From: Primorskyibacter sedentarius
GTDB taxonomy: Bacteria > Pseudomonadota > Alphaproteobacteria > Rhodobacterales > Rhodobacteraceae
Assembly (NCBI RefSeq): GCF_004342065.1
Contig: NZ_SLZU01000007.1
Coordinates: 62,001-126,000, forward strand
Direction of reading: 5' to 3'
Length of the DNA: 64,000 bases
Shown here piece after piece: positions 17,133-26,337 of this stretch. A program made the translations under genes and the position numbers. Each line of letters opens with the position of its first letter. Position 1 is the stretch's first letter. The notes below the pieces were generated by a model that did no database searches, had not been told where the DNA came from, and was given only the letters and a program-made list of their open reading frames with translations.

Positions 17133-18020
17133 TCACAGATTGCGCAATCGCGGGTCCAACGTATCGCGCAAGCCATCACCGATGATGTTCAGCCCCAGCA
17201 CGCTCATCGCGATCGCAATGCCGGGCGTCAGCGCGACCCAGGGCGCTTCCTGTATGTAGGACCGACCCTCGGCGATGATGTTGCCAAGGCTGGGCGTTGG
17301 CGGCGGCGGGCCGACCCCCATGAAGCTCAGAACCGCTTCGGCAAGGATCGAGATCGAGAAGACAAAGGTCAGCTGCACGATAAGCGGCGGCAACGCGTTG
17401 GGCAGGATGTGTTTCAGAACCAGCCGTGTGTGACTGGCACCGCAGGCGCGGGCGGCCTCCACATAAGGCATCTCTTTCAGCACCAGAACAGAGCTGCGCA
17501 CGATGCGCGCGGTGCGCGGCGTGAAGGTGATGGTCAGCGCCAGGGCCGCATTGGCGACCGACGGGCCGAGAACTGCCGCCAGCGCGATGGCCAGCAGAAT
17601 GCCGGGAAAGGCCATGAGCCCGTCCATGACCCGCATGACAGGGCCATCCAGCCAGCGCAGATAGCCGGTCAGCGTACCAAGGATCACGCCCAGCACGCCG
17701 GTTGCGACAACCACCAGCAGCCCCACCAGCAATGACAGGCGGGTTCCGTGGATGACCCGGCTCAGGATGTCGCGGCCAAAGGCGTCGGTGCCAAAGATGT
17801 TCACCGCGTCAGGGGCGCTCAGCAACGCGCGAAAGTTGTTCTTGTTGGGATCGAAAGGCGCAATCAGATCGGCGAACACCGCCAGCAGGACGACAAAACC
17901 GAACAGCACGCCCCCGACCCGGATGGACCTGTGCCGCAGCGCCATGCCCAGCCCCAGCCGGGCCCGCGCGCCCCAAGCAGAAGCCATTGCGGCGCTGTGC
18001 GCCTGCGCTTTACCTGTCAT
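17133..18020 (-). CDS. Dpp/Opp-type ABC transporter permease (DppC-like)
   Basis: The 295-residue inner-membrane permease has an N-terminal OppC-type region (ALRHRSIRVGGVLFGFVVLLAVFADLIAPFDPN), GTDAFGRDILSRVIHGTRLSL, and the EAA coupling loop YVEAARACGASHTRLVLKHILPN that contacts the ATPases. The ATG at 18020 overlaps the dppB-like stop by 11 bases; the longer frame to 18080 would run further into the upstream gene and is less likely. It is the third gene of the substrate-binding protein/permease operon; the ATPase genes lie apart at 24.3-26.3 kb. Confidence 0.92.
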   Translation of the reverse strand: MTGKAQAHSAAMASAWGARARLGLGMALRHRSIRVGGVLFGFVVLLAVFADLIAPFDPNKNNFRALLSAPDAVNIFGTDAFGRDILSRVIHGTRLSLLVGLLVVVATGVLGVILGTLTGYLRWLDGPVMRVMDGLMAFPGILLAIALAAVLGPSVANAALALTITFTPRTARIVRSSVLVLKEMPYVEAARACGASHTRLVLKHILPNALPPLIVQLTFVFSISILAEAVLSFMGVGPPPPTPSLGNIIAEGRSYIQEAPWVALTPGIAIAMSVLGLNIIGDGLRDTLDPRLRNL

Positions 18021-18957
18021 GCCGGACCCTGGGATCGACGATGGTATAAAGGATATCCACCGCGATATTGACGAAGACAAAGATCGCCGCCGTCATCAGC
18101 AGCCCGCCCTGCACGATCGGATAGTCGCGGCTCTGGATCGCGCCGATGATCAACCGGCCGACTCCGGGCAACGAATAGACAACCTCGATCACGACGGTAC
18201 CGCCCAGCAGCAGACCGGTCATGATCCCGACCAGCGTGATCACCGGGATCAGCGCATTGCGCAGCGCGTGTTTGAACACGACCAGCCCGCGCGGCATCCC
18301 CTTGGCCCTGGCCGTGCGGATATAGTCCTGCCCAAGCTGTTCCAGCATGCTGGACCGGACCATGCGGGCGATGACCCCCATCTGCGTGATGGCCAGCGTG
18401 ACGGCCGGCAGGGTCATGCTGCGCAGCCAGCCCAGCGGGCTTTCGGCAAAGGGGGTGTAGCCGCCGGTCGGGAACCAGCCCATGCCCACCGCAAAGAAGA
18501 AGATCAGCACAAGGCCGAACCAGAAATCCGGCAGCGACAGACCCAGCAGCGCGCCCGTCATCGTCACCTGATCGACCCAGGTATCGTGCTTCGTGGCCGC
18601 CAATACACCCAGCAGCACCCCGAAACTCACCGCCAGGACCAGGGACATGCAGGCCAGCGACAGCGTCACCGGCAGCCGTTCCACCACCGCATCCAGAACC
18701 GGGCGGTGCAGCAGGTAGCTTTGCCCAAGATCGCCGCGCAGCAGGTTGGCATACCAGTGCAGCGCCTGCACATGCAGCGGCTGGTCGAGCTGGAGGCGCT
18801 GTCGTATCGCCTCCAGCTCTGCTTCTGTGGCATCGGGTCCGGCGATGTGGGAGGCGACATCGCCGGGCACAAGCCACATCAGAAGGAAGGTCACAAGCGA
18901 CACCACGAAAAGCACCGGGATGGCCGACAACGCGCGGGAGAAAATGTAACGCGTCAC
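18010..18957 (-). CDS. Dpp/Opp-type ABC transporter permease (DppB-like)
   Basis: The 315-residue inner-membrane permease begins MTRYIFSRALSAIPVLFVVS and carries the DppB-type domain: TEAELEAIRQRLQLDQPLHVQ, then GDLGQS, and the EAA loop YIRTARAKGMPRGLVVFKHALRN. It forms the transmembrane channel with the DppC-like protein. A 138-base gap with hairpins separates it from the upstream substrate-binding protein gene, a common arrangement that lets the binding protein be made in excess. Confidence 0.93.
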   Translation of the reverse strand: MTRYIFSRALSAIPVLFVVSLVTFLLMWLVPGDVASHIAGPDATEAELEAIRQRLQLDQPLHVQALHWYANLLRGDLGQSYLLHRPVLDAVVERLPVTLSLACMSLVLAVSFGVLLGVLAATKHDTWVDQVTMTGALLGLSLPDFWFGLVLIFFFAVGMGWFPTGGYTPFAESPLGWLRSMTLPAVTLAITQMGVIARMVRSSMLEQLGQDYIRTARAKGMPRGLVVFKHALRNALIPVITLVGIMTGLLLGGTVVIEVVYSLPGVGRLIIGAIQSRDYPIVQGGLLMTAAIFVFVNIAVDILYTIVDPRVRHDR

Positions 18958-19026
18958 CTGCGAGCCCCTTTTCGTGTCCCTTCCCTATCGCAACCGGTGC
19001 CACGGAAACATGCCACCCGTTACGCC

Positions 19027-19083
19027 CTGCCGCCCCTGCGGCAGATCAGGTGAGGTCTTACCGGGCCGCTGCGTGATCCGCAG
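19027..19083 (-). promoter_or_regulatory. Intercistronic hairpins in transporter operon
   Basis: A perfect 7-bp stem with a 4-base loop lies at 19027-19044, and a 5-bp stem (19069-19073 with 19079-19083) is beside it. Both are in the gap between the substrate-binding protein gene and the dppB-like gene. Neither has a T-tract, so they more likely stabilise the upstream mRNA than terminate it. Confidence 0.4.
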
Positions 19084-19095
19084 GGCCGCAGCCCC

Positions 19096-20667
19096 CTAGT
19101 CTTCCAGCCAGATGTCGTTCAGCCGCGGCGCCCGGAAGGGCCGGAACCCTTTCAGCCGCGCCGAACCCGCCTGCATGCGTCCAACATCGCCCAGTTTGAT
19201 TTGCGGCACCAGATCGTAAATCGCGGTCTGGATATCCGCAAAGGCCTGTTGCCGGTCCTGCACCGTCTTGCCGGTGATCAGACGGTCATAAGCCTCGTCA
19301 AACACCGGGTCCGTGCCCCGCATATGGGTCTTGTCGCCGGTCATCTTCGCGGCCATCCCATAGGGTCCAAGGAAGGGCTCGAGCCCCTGCATCAGCGTCC
19401 AGCCGTTCCAGCCCTCGTCGCTGTGGCGGATCTTCAGAACCGTCGCCCAGTCATGCTGCTTGACCACGGCATTGATACCGATCGCGTTCAACTGCCCTGC
19501 CAGCACCACGGCCGCGCGGGAATGCTCGGCATAGTTGGGATCGGTGAGGATCAGGAATTCCTCGCCCGCATAATCCGACTGCGCCAGAAACTCCCGGGCC
19601 TTGTCCGGATGCGCGGTCTCGTAGATCTCTTTGCCGATATCGCCCGCATTGTAGGTCCGGCCGGGATATTGCCAGCCGTGGTTGAGGTCGTAGAACCCTT
19701 CGGTGGCGATCGCCATCACCTCTTCGGGCTCTATCGCGTAAAGCACCGCACGGCGGAAATTCACGTCATCCGTGGGCGGCAGGTTCCAGTTCATGATGAA
19801 GGTCATGAACGCCCATTGCCGCGCCTCATAGACGTTCAGGGTTTCATCCGACATCATCCGCTTGGCGGCAGGCACCGGGATCTGGTCGGCCCATTGCACC
19901 TCTCCGGCCTCAAGTGCGGCGACGCGCGCGCCGGCCTCGGGGATGATGCGATAGATCGCGCGATCCAGATAGGCCGTCTTCTTGCCGCCAAACCCCGTGG
20001 CACCCTGAAAATCCTCGTTGGGCACGTAGCCGTCGAACCGTTCCAGCGTCACGTGATCGTCCGGAACAAACTCCACGAACCTGAAAGGGCCGGTCCCGAT
20101 GATCTCTATCTCGTTGGCCGGTTTCGCGGCCTCTTCGGCGGGGATGATCACGGCAGGTGCGCGCGGGGAGGAAAACCCCTCGATGAAGGTCGGCGTGGCC
20201 TCTGACATGTGAAAGGTCACCTCGTAGGGGCCGGTGATTTCGATCTCTTTCACCTTGTCGAGCATGCCGCGCGTCGCCCCCATCTCGCGGTAGCGTTCAA
20301 GCGAGGCTTTGACATCCTCGGCCGTCATCTCCTTGCCGTTGTGAAACAGCACACCCTCGCGAAGCGGAAAGACATAGGTCAGCAGGTCATCCGACGCCTC
20401 GATGCTCTTTGCCAGCATCGGGATCGGATCGACATTCTCGTCAATGGCTACCAGTGCCTCGAAGATATTCATGTTGATGTTGCGCGCCGATTCCGACGAC
20501 GAGGTCATTGCATCCAGACTGGGCGGGTTGGCGCTTTGCGCCAGCACCAGCTCCCCTCCGGCGACCTGCGCAGACCCCGATGTGGCCGCAAATCCAAGCA
20601 TCGCCGCCGCCACGGCTATCGCCCGGCCCAATACGCTGGTACTCTTGCCTGATTGCCGATCGCGCAT
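19096..20667 (-). CDS. ABC transporter substrate-binding protein (family 5, Dpp/Opp type)
   Basis: The 523-residue periplasmic binding protein has a Sec signal peptide (RAIAVAAAMLGFAATSGSAQ), then GELVLAQSANPPSLDAMTSSSESARNINMNIFEALV, typical of SBP_bac_5 proteins that bind peptides, glycosides or opines. The ATG at 20667 with GAGGA upstream begins the signal peptide; the frame open to 20898 runs through the promoter region. It is first in a minus-strand operon with both permeases. Operator B lies about 75 bases upstream. The ligand is inferred to be the sulfated/acylated compound processed by the neighbouring enzymes. Confidence 0.93.
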   Translation of the reverse strand: MRDRQSGKSTSVLGRAIAVAAAMLGFAATSGSAQVAGGELVLAQSANPPSLDAMTSSSESARNINMNIFEALVAIDENVDPIPMLAKSIEASDDLLTYVFPLREGVLFHNGKEMTAEDVKASLERYREMGATRGMLDKVKEIEITGPYEVTFHMSEATPTFIEGFSSPRAPAVIIPAEEAAKPANEIEIIGTGPFRFVEFVPDDHVTLERFDGYVPNEDFQGATGFGGKKTAYLDRAIYRIIPEAGARVAALEAGEVQWADQIPVPAAKRMMSDETLNVYEARQWAFMTFIMNWNLPPTDDVNFRRAVLYAIEPEEVMAIATEGFYDLNHGWQYPGRTYNAGDIGKEIYETAHPDKAREFLAQSDYAGEEFLILTDPNYAEHSRAAVVLAGQLNAIGINAVVKQHDWATVLKIRHSDEGWNGWTLMQGLEPFLGPYGMAAKMTGDKTHMRGTDPVFDEAYDRLITGKTVQDRQQAFADIQTAIYDLVPQIKLGDVGRMQAGSARLKGFRPFRAPRLNDIWLED

Positions 20668-20739
20668 AGCATTCCTCACTGAAAAGAAAGAGTTTTTCGG
20701 GTGCCCGTCATTTTGTTGCTGGACGGAAAGATGCTCTTC

Positions 20740-20756
20740 GTATGATTGTATACGAT
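20740..20756. promoter_or_regulatory. GntR-type operator, site B
   Basis: GTATGATTGTATAC (20740-20753) overlaps the palindrome ATTGTATACGAT (20745-20756). It sits between the divergent substrate-binding protein gene and the GntR gene, so it likely mediates both autoregulation and control of the transporter operon. The wider context TTCGTATGATTGTATACKAT matches site A at 19 of 20 positions. Confidence 0.75.
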
Positions 20757-20869
20757 GAAAGACTTGATGCAATCGATAATTGTGAATACGAATTATCATG
20801 ACGCGCGACAAGTTTCGACTCAACCCCCGGCAGACCCGAAAGCTCGGGTCAGGATCTACAGGACAGTTC

Positions 20870-21601
20870 ATGATCAAGGCGACAGCGACCACATCCAAGG
20901 CAAAAGATCAGATTGCCCCGATTGCGCCCAAGATGCTGGCGGAAACGATTGTCGACGCGATTGTCGAGGCGGCAGCCCGCGGCCAATACCTGCCCGGCGA
21001 CCGGGTCGTCGAGGCGGATCTGGCCCGCCAGCTGAATGTCAGCCGCGTGCCGGTGCGAGAGGCATTGCGCCTGCTGGAAAGCCGCGGCGTGGTAGAGAAC
21101 ATGCCCTATCGCGGCATGCGCCTGATGGAGGTGTCCCGCGACAGCATGCGCAGCCTGCGCAAGGTTCGCATGACGCTGGAAATGCTGGCCGCCAGCGAGG
21201 TGCAGGAACGCGCCCGCCACGAACCCGGCCTTCTCGACCCGATTGTCGACTGCGTGCAGGAACTGCGCGAGGTGGCGCAGGCCGAGGATTACTATCGCAC
21301 CGCCCTTTTCGATATCGAGTTTCACCGGCGCATGTGTCTGCTGACCGGCAATCGCGCCTTGATGCAGGCATGGGAGCCGCTGGCGCTGCAACTGACCATC
21401 GTCATCGGCCTGTCAACCTATCTCCAGCCCAGTCTGGATGACATCGTCCGCGAGCATGAAGAGCTTCTGTCGATCCTGCAGGGCGGCACGCATGAGGATC
21501 TGGAAAAGCACATGCACACCCATATCCTCGAAGTCCCCGACGCCGTGAATTACGAACGCCTGCGCGACGGCGAGGTGCGCGTCAGCTCTGAAGAGCCGTA
21601 A
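20870..21601 (+). CDS. GntR-family regulator, FadR/FCD subfamily
   Basis: The 243-residue regulator has a winged helix-turn-helix at about residues 22-85 (GDRVVEADLARQLNVSRVPVREALRLLESRGVV) followed by an all-helical FCD effector domain with histidines expected for metal binding (FDIEFHRRM, HEELLSIL, MHTHI). FCD proteins bind small organic acids and usually repress their own catabolic operon. The ATG at 20870 follows AGGATCTACAGGA; an ATG at 20798 is also possible. It sits centrally in the cluster beside operator B, and its 3' end overlaps the convergent sulfatase 2 gene by 20 bases. It is the obvious candidate to bind the three cluster operators. Confidence 0.92.
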   Translation: MIKATATTSKAKDQIAPIAPKMLAETIVDAIVEAAARGQYLPGDRVVEADLARQLNVSRVPVREALRLLESRGVVENMPYRGMRLMEVSRDSMRSLRKVRMTLEMLAASEVQERARHEPGLLDPIVDCVQELREVAQAEDYYRTALFDIEFHRRMCLLTGNRALMQAWEPLALQLTIVIGLSTYLQPSLDDIVREHEELLSILQGGTHEDLEKHMHTHILEVPDAVNYERLRDGEVRVSSEEP

Positions 21602-22997
21602 TCGGGTAATCGTCCCCGGCCTCGGCCAGCAGGCGCATCAGCAGATTGTGCATATCGCGCAGACGGGCGGGGTCCTCTCCGACAAGGTTATGCTGCTCGT
21701 AAGGATCGCGCGACAGATCGTACAGCATCCACGGCCTGACCCCATCATGGGCATTCCCGATCACGGCGTATTTCGCATCCCGCGTCCGAAGCCCGCGCCA
21801 TGTTTCGTCGTGATAGCGCCGGTTCGGGCGCAGCTCGGCCGTGAATTCCAGTAGCACGGCATCGCGGTCTGGCAAAGCGCCCTGCCCCGTGACAAATCCC
21901 GACAGGTCCAGCCCCGGCAGATCCGGCGCCGCCCCGCCGCCCAGACCGACAAGCGTGGGAAAAAGATCCTCGGTGCATAGCGGCATGTCACAACGCCGCC
22001 CCGGCGCGACCAGATCAGGGTCGCTGGACCACAGCATCAGCGGCACACCGATGGATTCCTCGAACGGCTCTCCCTTGCCCAGCATGCCGTGACTGCCGCC
22101 AAGCTCTCCGTGATCGGACAGGAACATGACAATCGTTTCGCGCCCCGATGCGGTGGCCTTCACCGTCTCCAGCAGCGCGCCCATGTTGCGGTCGATCTCT
22201 TCGATCATCGCGTAGTAGATCTGCATATTGGCGACAAAGATCGCCTGCCGCTCCTTACCCGTCACCTCCTCCAGCGTGCGACCATCCTGTGCCATTTTCT
22301 GCCATTCCGGCGGGAAGGCCCGGATCGCCTGCACATCGACATTGGGCCGCCAGGCGTAATTCCCACGCGAGGTCACCTTTTGAATGGCCTCCTCGGGCGC
22401 GGTGAAAGGCGGATGCGGTGCTTCCACCGACAGGATCAGAAAGGACGGGTCGTCACGCGGCACCGACAACCAATCGCGGGCGCGTTGAAACAGCGCGTCG
22501 GTCTGGTAGCCCTCCAGCGGGACGGGCTGATCCGCCTCGCCTTCGAACAGATGCGTGTCGTAGAAATCGTTGCGCAGCTCGAACCCCTGCCAATCGGCAA
22601 AGCCGCGCCGGTGGCTGGCGGGGATCGGCGTGCGGTTCGCCTCTTGCAGCGTCTGCCCGCCGACAATCCCGTAAAGCGAGTAAAGATGCCATTTGCCAAG
22701 GTATCCGGTGTGATATCCGCAGCCCTGCATCGCCTCGCCCAGGGTGCGTTCGGCCGGCGATAACCGGTAGCCAAGCGAGGGCACCATACGGCTATGGGCA
22801 TATTCGCCGGTCAGGAAGGAAAACCGGAATGGCACGCAGGATGGAAAGGTCGCGCACATGGTATCGAATACCAGCCCCTCTCTGGCCATGCGGTCGATGA
22901 CAGGCGTGCGCAGGTTGTTATCCCCGTAAAGGCTCAGCGCGTGGCGGCGCAGCTGATCGACCAGCACCACCACGATATTCGGGCGGGCGGTGCCCAT
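21582..22997 (-). CDS. Sulfatase family hydrolase 2 (Cys-type, cytoplasmic)
   Basis: The 471-residue sulfatase begins GTARPNIVVVLVDQLRRHAL. The formylglycine signature is CVPFR (C54-R58), preceded by MCATFPS, and YHTGYLGKWHL and FLSDHGELGGSHGMLGKGEPFEES give the remaining active-site and metal residues. It lacks a signal peptide. It lies one base downstream of the enolase-superfamily gene on the same strand, so the two form an operon predicted to be controlled by operator C. The three sulfatases in the cluster differ clearly in sequence, so they may act on different positions or successive intermediates rather than being recent duplicates. Confidence 0.9.
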   Translation of the reverse strand: MGTARPNIVVVLVDQLRRHALSLYGDNNLRTPVIDRMAREGLVFDTMCATFPSCVPFRFSFLTGEYAHSRMVPSLGYRLSPAERTLGEAMQGCGYHTGYLGKWHLYSLYGIVGGQTLQEANRTPIPASHRRGFADWQGFELRNDFYDTHLFEGEADQPVPLEGYQTDALFQRARDWLSVPRDDPSFLILSVEAPHPPFTAPEEAIQKVTSRGNYAWRPNVDVQAIRAFPPEWQKMAQDGRTLEEVTGKERQAIFVANMQIYYAMIEEIDRNMGALLETVKATASGRETIVMFLSDHGELGGSHGMLGKGEPFEESIGVPLMLWSSDPDLVAPGRRCDMPLCTEDLFPTLVGLGGGAAPDLPGLDLSGFVTGQGALPDRDAVLLEFTAELRPNRRYHDETWRGLRTRDAKYAVIGNAHDGVRPWMLYDLSRDPYEQHNLVGEDPARLRDMHNLLMRLLAEAGDDYPITALQS

Positions 22998-22998
22998 C

Positions 22999-24117
22999 TC
23001 AGAGACTGCCCACCGCGTATTTCTCGATCACGTCGAAATTGGGCTCGAATCCCAGCCCCGGCACGTCCGGCACATCCATGAACCCGTCCCGTTGCACGAA
23101 CGGGTCGCGCGCAAGGTTGCGCGACAGCTCCGACGGCTCCACGCAATATTCCAGCACATAGGCATTGGGCACCGCAGACAGGAAGGTCAGCGACGCGGCC
23201 GTGTTCAGATCTGTCGTGAAATTATGGTTGGCCACCAGAACCCCCTTGTCCGCCGCGTATTGCGCGATCTTCATCGCCTGCGTCAGGCCGCAGCGCGTCA
23301 GATCAATCTGTGCCAGCCCGATGCCGCCCTCGTCAATCAGCCGCTGGAACCCGCGCAAGGTGCATTCCTCCTCGCCCGCGGCCAACCTTTGAGTGATGTT
23401 CTGCGATATCCGGCGATAGCCGTTCAGGTCGTCAGGATGGACCGGCTCCTCGATCCAGGCAAGACCATAAGGTTCAAACAGTTTTGCCCGCTGGATCGTG
23501 GTCGTCGCATCCCAGATCAGCCCGACATCCAGCATGATGTCGAAATCCGGCCCCGCCGCCTTGCGCAGCGCGTCCAGATAGGCGCAGTCACTGGCCGGGT
23601 CCTTGCCGAACGGCTCCCACCCGAACTTGGCGGCGGTAAAGCCCTCATCCATCGCCGCGCGCAGACGGTCGGCGGTCGCCTCGGGCGTGAACTGGAACAT
23701 GTTGGAGGAATAGACCCGCAGCTTGTCGCGGTAACGCCCGCCCAAAAGCTTCCAGACCGGCTGATCCAGCGCCTTGCCCTTGATGTCCCACAGCGCCAGA
23801 TCACAGCCCGCCATCGCCTGAATGACCGCCCCTTCGCGCCCGTAATACAGCGTGCCCTCGTACATCTTCGTCCAAAGCCGCGCGACATCCATCGGGTCTT
23901 CGCCGATCAGCAGGTTGCGCAGCCCGGTGACAATCGTGTGGGACATCGGCGCATCGATGATGGCCTTGACCACCCAGGGGCAGCCATCGACCTCTCCCCA
24001 CCCGGTCACGCCCGCATCCGTATCAATGCGCACCAGCAACGCATCCTGAGAGCTGTCGGTCCGCGCCTTGATCTCCGGCAGCCGAAGATAGACTGCGCTG
24101 ACATCCGTGATTTTCAT
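22999..24117 (-). CDS. Enolase-superfamily enzyme, mandelate racemase/muconate lactonizing type
   Basis: The 372-residue protein has an N-terminal capping domain and a TIM barrel. Metal ligands can be placed at D197 (DIMLDVGLIWD), E223 (AWIEEPVHPDD) and E249/E250 (LAAGEEE); the D-H pair is D272 (QIDLTRCGLTQ) and H298 (VANHNFTTDLN). K164 in AAKFGW takes the K-x-K position, but the second lysine is replaced by G166. Members dehydrate or epimerise acid sugars and related carboxylates; the substrate here is unknown. The ATG at 24117 gives the standard start MKITDVSAVYLRLP. It heads the operon with sulfatase 2. Confidence 0.9.
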   Translation of the reverse strand: MKITDVSAVYLRLPEIKARTDSSQDALLVRIDTDAGVTGWGEVDGCPWVVKAIIDAPMSHTIVTGLRNLLIGEDPMDVARLWTKMYEGTLYYGREGAVIQAMAGCDLALWDIKGKALDQPVWKLLGGRYRDKLRVYSSNMFQFTPEATADRLRAAMDEGFTAAKFGWEPFGKDPASDCAYLDALRKAAGPDFDIMLDVGLIWDATTTIQRAKLFEPYGLAWIEEPVHPDDLNGYRRISQNITQRLAAGEEECTLRGFQRLIDEGGIGLAQIDLTRCGLTQAMKIAQYAADKGVLVANHNFTTDLNTAASLTFLSAVPNAYVLEYCVEPSELSRNLARDPFVQRDGFMDVPDVPGLGFEPNFDVIEKYAVGSL

Positions 24118-24241
24118 GCGAGGCTCCGATCCTTTTTCGCGCAGCATTGGCCACGGCGCACAGGCGCTGGCCGAAATCCCTGTTTCCCGCCGTCTACAAT
24201 GCGGCCGGTCCCGCTGCGCCATGACTCCCGTTTCGGGAATT

Positions 24242-24258
24242 GTATGATCGTATACGAA
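24242..24258. promoter_or_regulatory. GntR-type operator, site C
   Basis: GTATGATCGTATAC (24242-24255) overlaps the palindrome ATCGTATACGAA (24247-24258). It lies between the divergent enolase gene (minus) and the first ABC ATPase gene (plus), 80 bases from the ATPase start and 125 bases from the enolase start, so it can serve both. Confidence 0.72.
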
Positions 24259-24338
24259 TATCGCAAGTCGCTATTTTGCAACGCGTCTTTTACCGCCGGG
24301 CGTGCATAATGGCCAATATGCAGATTCGGAGTTCCGAC

Positions 24339-25337
24339 ATGTCGGTCGCACCCTTGCTATCTGTCCGCGGACTGGAGGTCCGATCCGGTGGCGTCGCTCT
24401 TGTCGAAGCGGTGGAGCTTGACCTGCTGAAGGGGCAGACACACGGGCTTGTCGGCGAATCCGGCAGCGGCAAATCCATCTCTGCCATGGCGATCATGCGT
24501 CTGCTGGACGCCGCGCAATTCGAGGTTGAAGCCCAGCATATCTCCTTCGAGGGGCGCGAGCTCCTGCGGCTGGACGAAGGCGGGATGCGCCATGTGCGCG
24601 GGGCCGAAATCTCGATGATCTTTCAGGAACCTATGACGGCGCTAAACCCGGTGCTGCCGGTGGGCGAACAGATCGCCGAGACGCTGCGCGTGCACCAGCG
24701 CCTGTCCCGCACCGCCGCCCGCAAACGCGCCCTTGAAATGCTGGACTGGGTGCGCATCCCCGCCGCAAACCGGCGGATCGACGAATACCCGCATCAGCTT
24801 TCGGGGGGCATGCGGCAACGGGTGATGATCGCCATTGCCATCGCCTGTCAGCCCAAGCTGCTGATCGCCGATGAGCCCACCACCGCATTGGACGTCACCA
24901 TTCAGGCGCAGATCCTCGAACTGCTCCACGATCTGCAATCAGAGCTGCATATGGCGATCCTGCTGATCACCCATGATCTGGGCGTGGTGGCGGGCTATGC
25001 CGACCATGTGTCGGTGATGTATGCCGGCCGGATCGTCGAGACCGGCACGACAGAACAGATTTTCGACGCGCCACTGCACCCCTATACCGAAGGTCTGCTG
25101 CGCAGCCATCCGCCCGTGGATGCCGATCTTGCAGAGCTCGCCACGATCCCCGGCACGGTCCCCGAACCGCATCTGCGCCCCGAAGGCTGCCGTTTTGGCC
25201 CGCGCTGCGCCCATTTCCGCGAAATCTGCGATCAGGCCGATCCGCGTCTGATGTGGTTTGCCGATCACCACCGCGCCGCCTGCATCCGCCCCAGAGGCTA
25301 CGTCGTCAACGATCTGCTGGAGGTGGAACATGGCTGA
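24339..25337 (+). CDS. Dpp/Opp-type ABC transporter ATP-binding protein (DppD-like)
   Basis: The 332-residue ATPase has Walker A GESGSGKS at residues 39-46, the signature LSGGMRQRV, Walker B LLIADEPTTALD, and the C-terminal oligopeptide-transporter extension with cysteines in CRFGPRCAHFREIC, which in this family may bind an FeS cluster. The ATG at 24339 has GGAG seven bases upstream; ATGs at 24309 and 24318 are alternatives. It overlaps the next ATPase gene by eight bases. With the separately encoded binding protein and permeases it should complete one importer. Confidence 0.93.
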   Translation: MSVAPLLSVRGLEVRSGGVALVEAVELDLLKGQTHGLVGESGSGKSISAMAIMRLLDAAQFEVEAQHISFEGRELLRLDEGGMRHVRGAEISMIFQEPMTALNPVLPVGEQIAETLRVHQRLSRTAARKRALEMLDWVRIPAANRRIDEYPHQLSGGMRQRVMIAIAIACQPKLLIADEPTTALDVTIQAQILELLHDLQSELHMAILLITHDLGVVAGYADHVSVMYAGRIVETGTTEQIFDAPLHPYTEGLLRSHPPVDADLAELATIPGTVPEPHLRPEGCRFGPRCAHFREICDQADPRLMWFADHHRAACIRPRGYVVNDLLEVEHG

Positions 25338-26337
25338 ACCGCCCATGCCCTACCTGCGCGTAAGCAACCTGACAAAGCATTTCTCTGCCGGGCGGGGCGG
25401 TTTTTTCAGCGGCAAACGCGGCGTTGTACGCGCGGTGGAAGATGTCTCTTTCTCCGTGGCGCGCGGCGAAACGCTTGCCATTGTCGGCGAATCCGGCTGC
25501 GGCAAGACCACGCTGGGCCGCCTTATTCTGCGCCTGATAGAGGCCGATCACGGCCGGATCGAGATTGCGGGCACGGATATTCGCACCCTTGACGATACTG
25601 CCATGCGCAAGCTGCGGCGCCGGTTGCAGATCGTCATTCAGGACCCGTTCGGCTCGCTCAACCCGCGCATGCTGATCGGTCAGGCGATCATGGAACCGCT
25701 CGACATCCACGCCGTCGGCACCAATGCAGAGCGCCGCGCAAGGCTGGCCGAACTGCTTGACCTCGTGGGCCTGCCGCAGGACTTTGCCAACCGCTTTCCG
25801 CATCAGCTGTCGGGCGGGCAGCGTCAGCGAGTCGGCATCGCCCGCGCTCTGGCGCTGGAAACCGATCTTCTGGTCTGCGACGAGGCTGTCTCTGCCCTTG
25901 ATGTCAGCGTGCAGGCGCAGATCATCAACCTGCTGCAAAAGCTGAAACGCGAACGCGGGCTGACCTATCTTTTCATCAGCCATGACATCGCAATCGTGCG
26001 CCATATCGCCGACCGGATCGGCGTGATGTATCTGGGCGAGCTTGTCGAGATCGCCCCCCGGGCGCGGCTCTTCAGCACCCCTGCCCATCCCTACACGCAG
26101 GCGCTGCTGAAATCCGCACCGCGCGCCCGCGTGCATGAACGCCCCGAGATCGTGCTGAAAGGCGACATACCCAGCCCGATCGATCCGCCCACGGGCTGCC
26201 GGTTTCACACGCGCTGCCCGCATGTGATGGAGATCTGCCGCAGCACGCCCCCCGCCCGCACCCAACTGGCCCCGGGGCATGCCGCCCGCTGCCACCTGCT
26301 TGACCCCGCTCTTGCCGCCAAAGGACAGACCGCATGA
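25330..26337 (+). CDS. Dpp/Opp-type ABC transporter ATP-binding protein (DppF-like)
   Basis: The 335-residue ATPase has Walker A GESGCGKT at residues 53-60, signature LSGGQRQRV, Walker [15 protein letters not shown], and the C-terminal extension with [14 protein letters not shown]. It pairs with the DppD-like subunit. Its ATG lies eight bases before the end of the upstream gene and its stop overlaps the start of sulfatase 3 (ATGA), so the three genes are translationally coupled. That coupling of importer and sulfatase supports a sulfated transported ligand. Confidence 0.93.
   Translation: MAEPPMPYLRVSNLTKHFSAGRGGFFSGKRGVVRAVEDVSFSVARGETLAIVGESGCGKTTLGRLILRLIEADHGRIEIAGTDIRTLDDTAMRKLRRRLQIVIQDPFGSLNPRMLIGQAIMEPLDIHAVGTNAERRARLAELLDLVGLPQDFANRFPHQLSGGQRQRVGIARALALETDLLVCDEAVSALDVSVQAQIINLLQKLKRERGLTYLFISHDIAIVRHIADRIGVMYLGELVEIAPRARLFSTPAHPYTQALLKSAPRARVHERPEIVLKGDIPSPIDPPTGCRFHTRCPHVMEICRSTPPARTQLAPGHAARCHLLDPALAAKGQTA

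Noticed and set aside
17752-19053. A 433-codon plus-strand frame opposite the two permease genes
   Set aside because: It is antisense to two recognised membrane proteins and is full of Asp/Gln/His/Arg low-complexity segments; no domain is visible.
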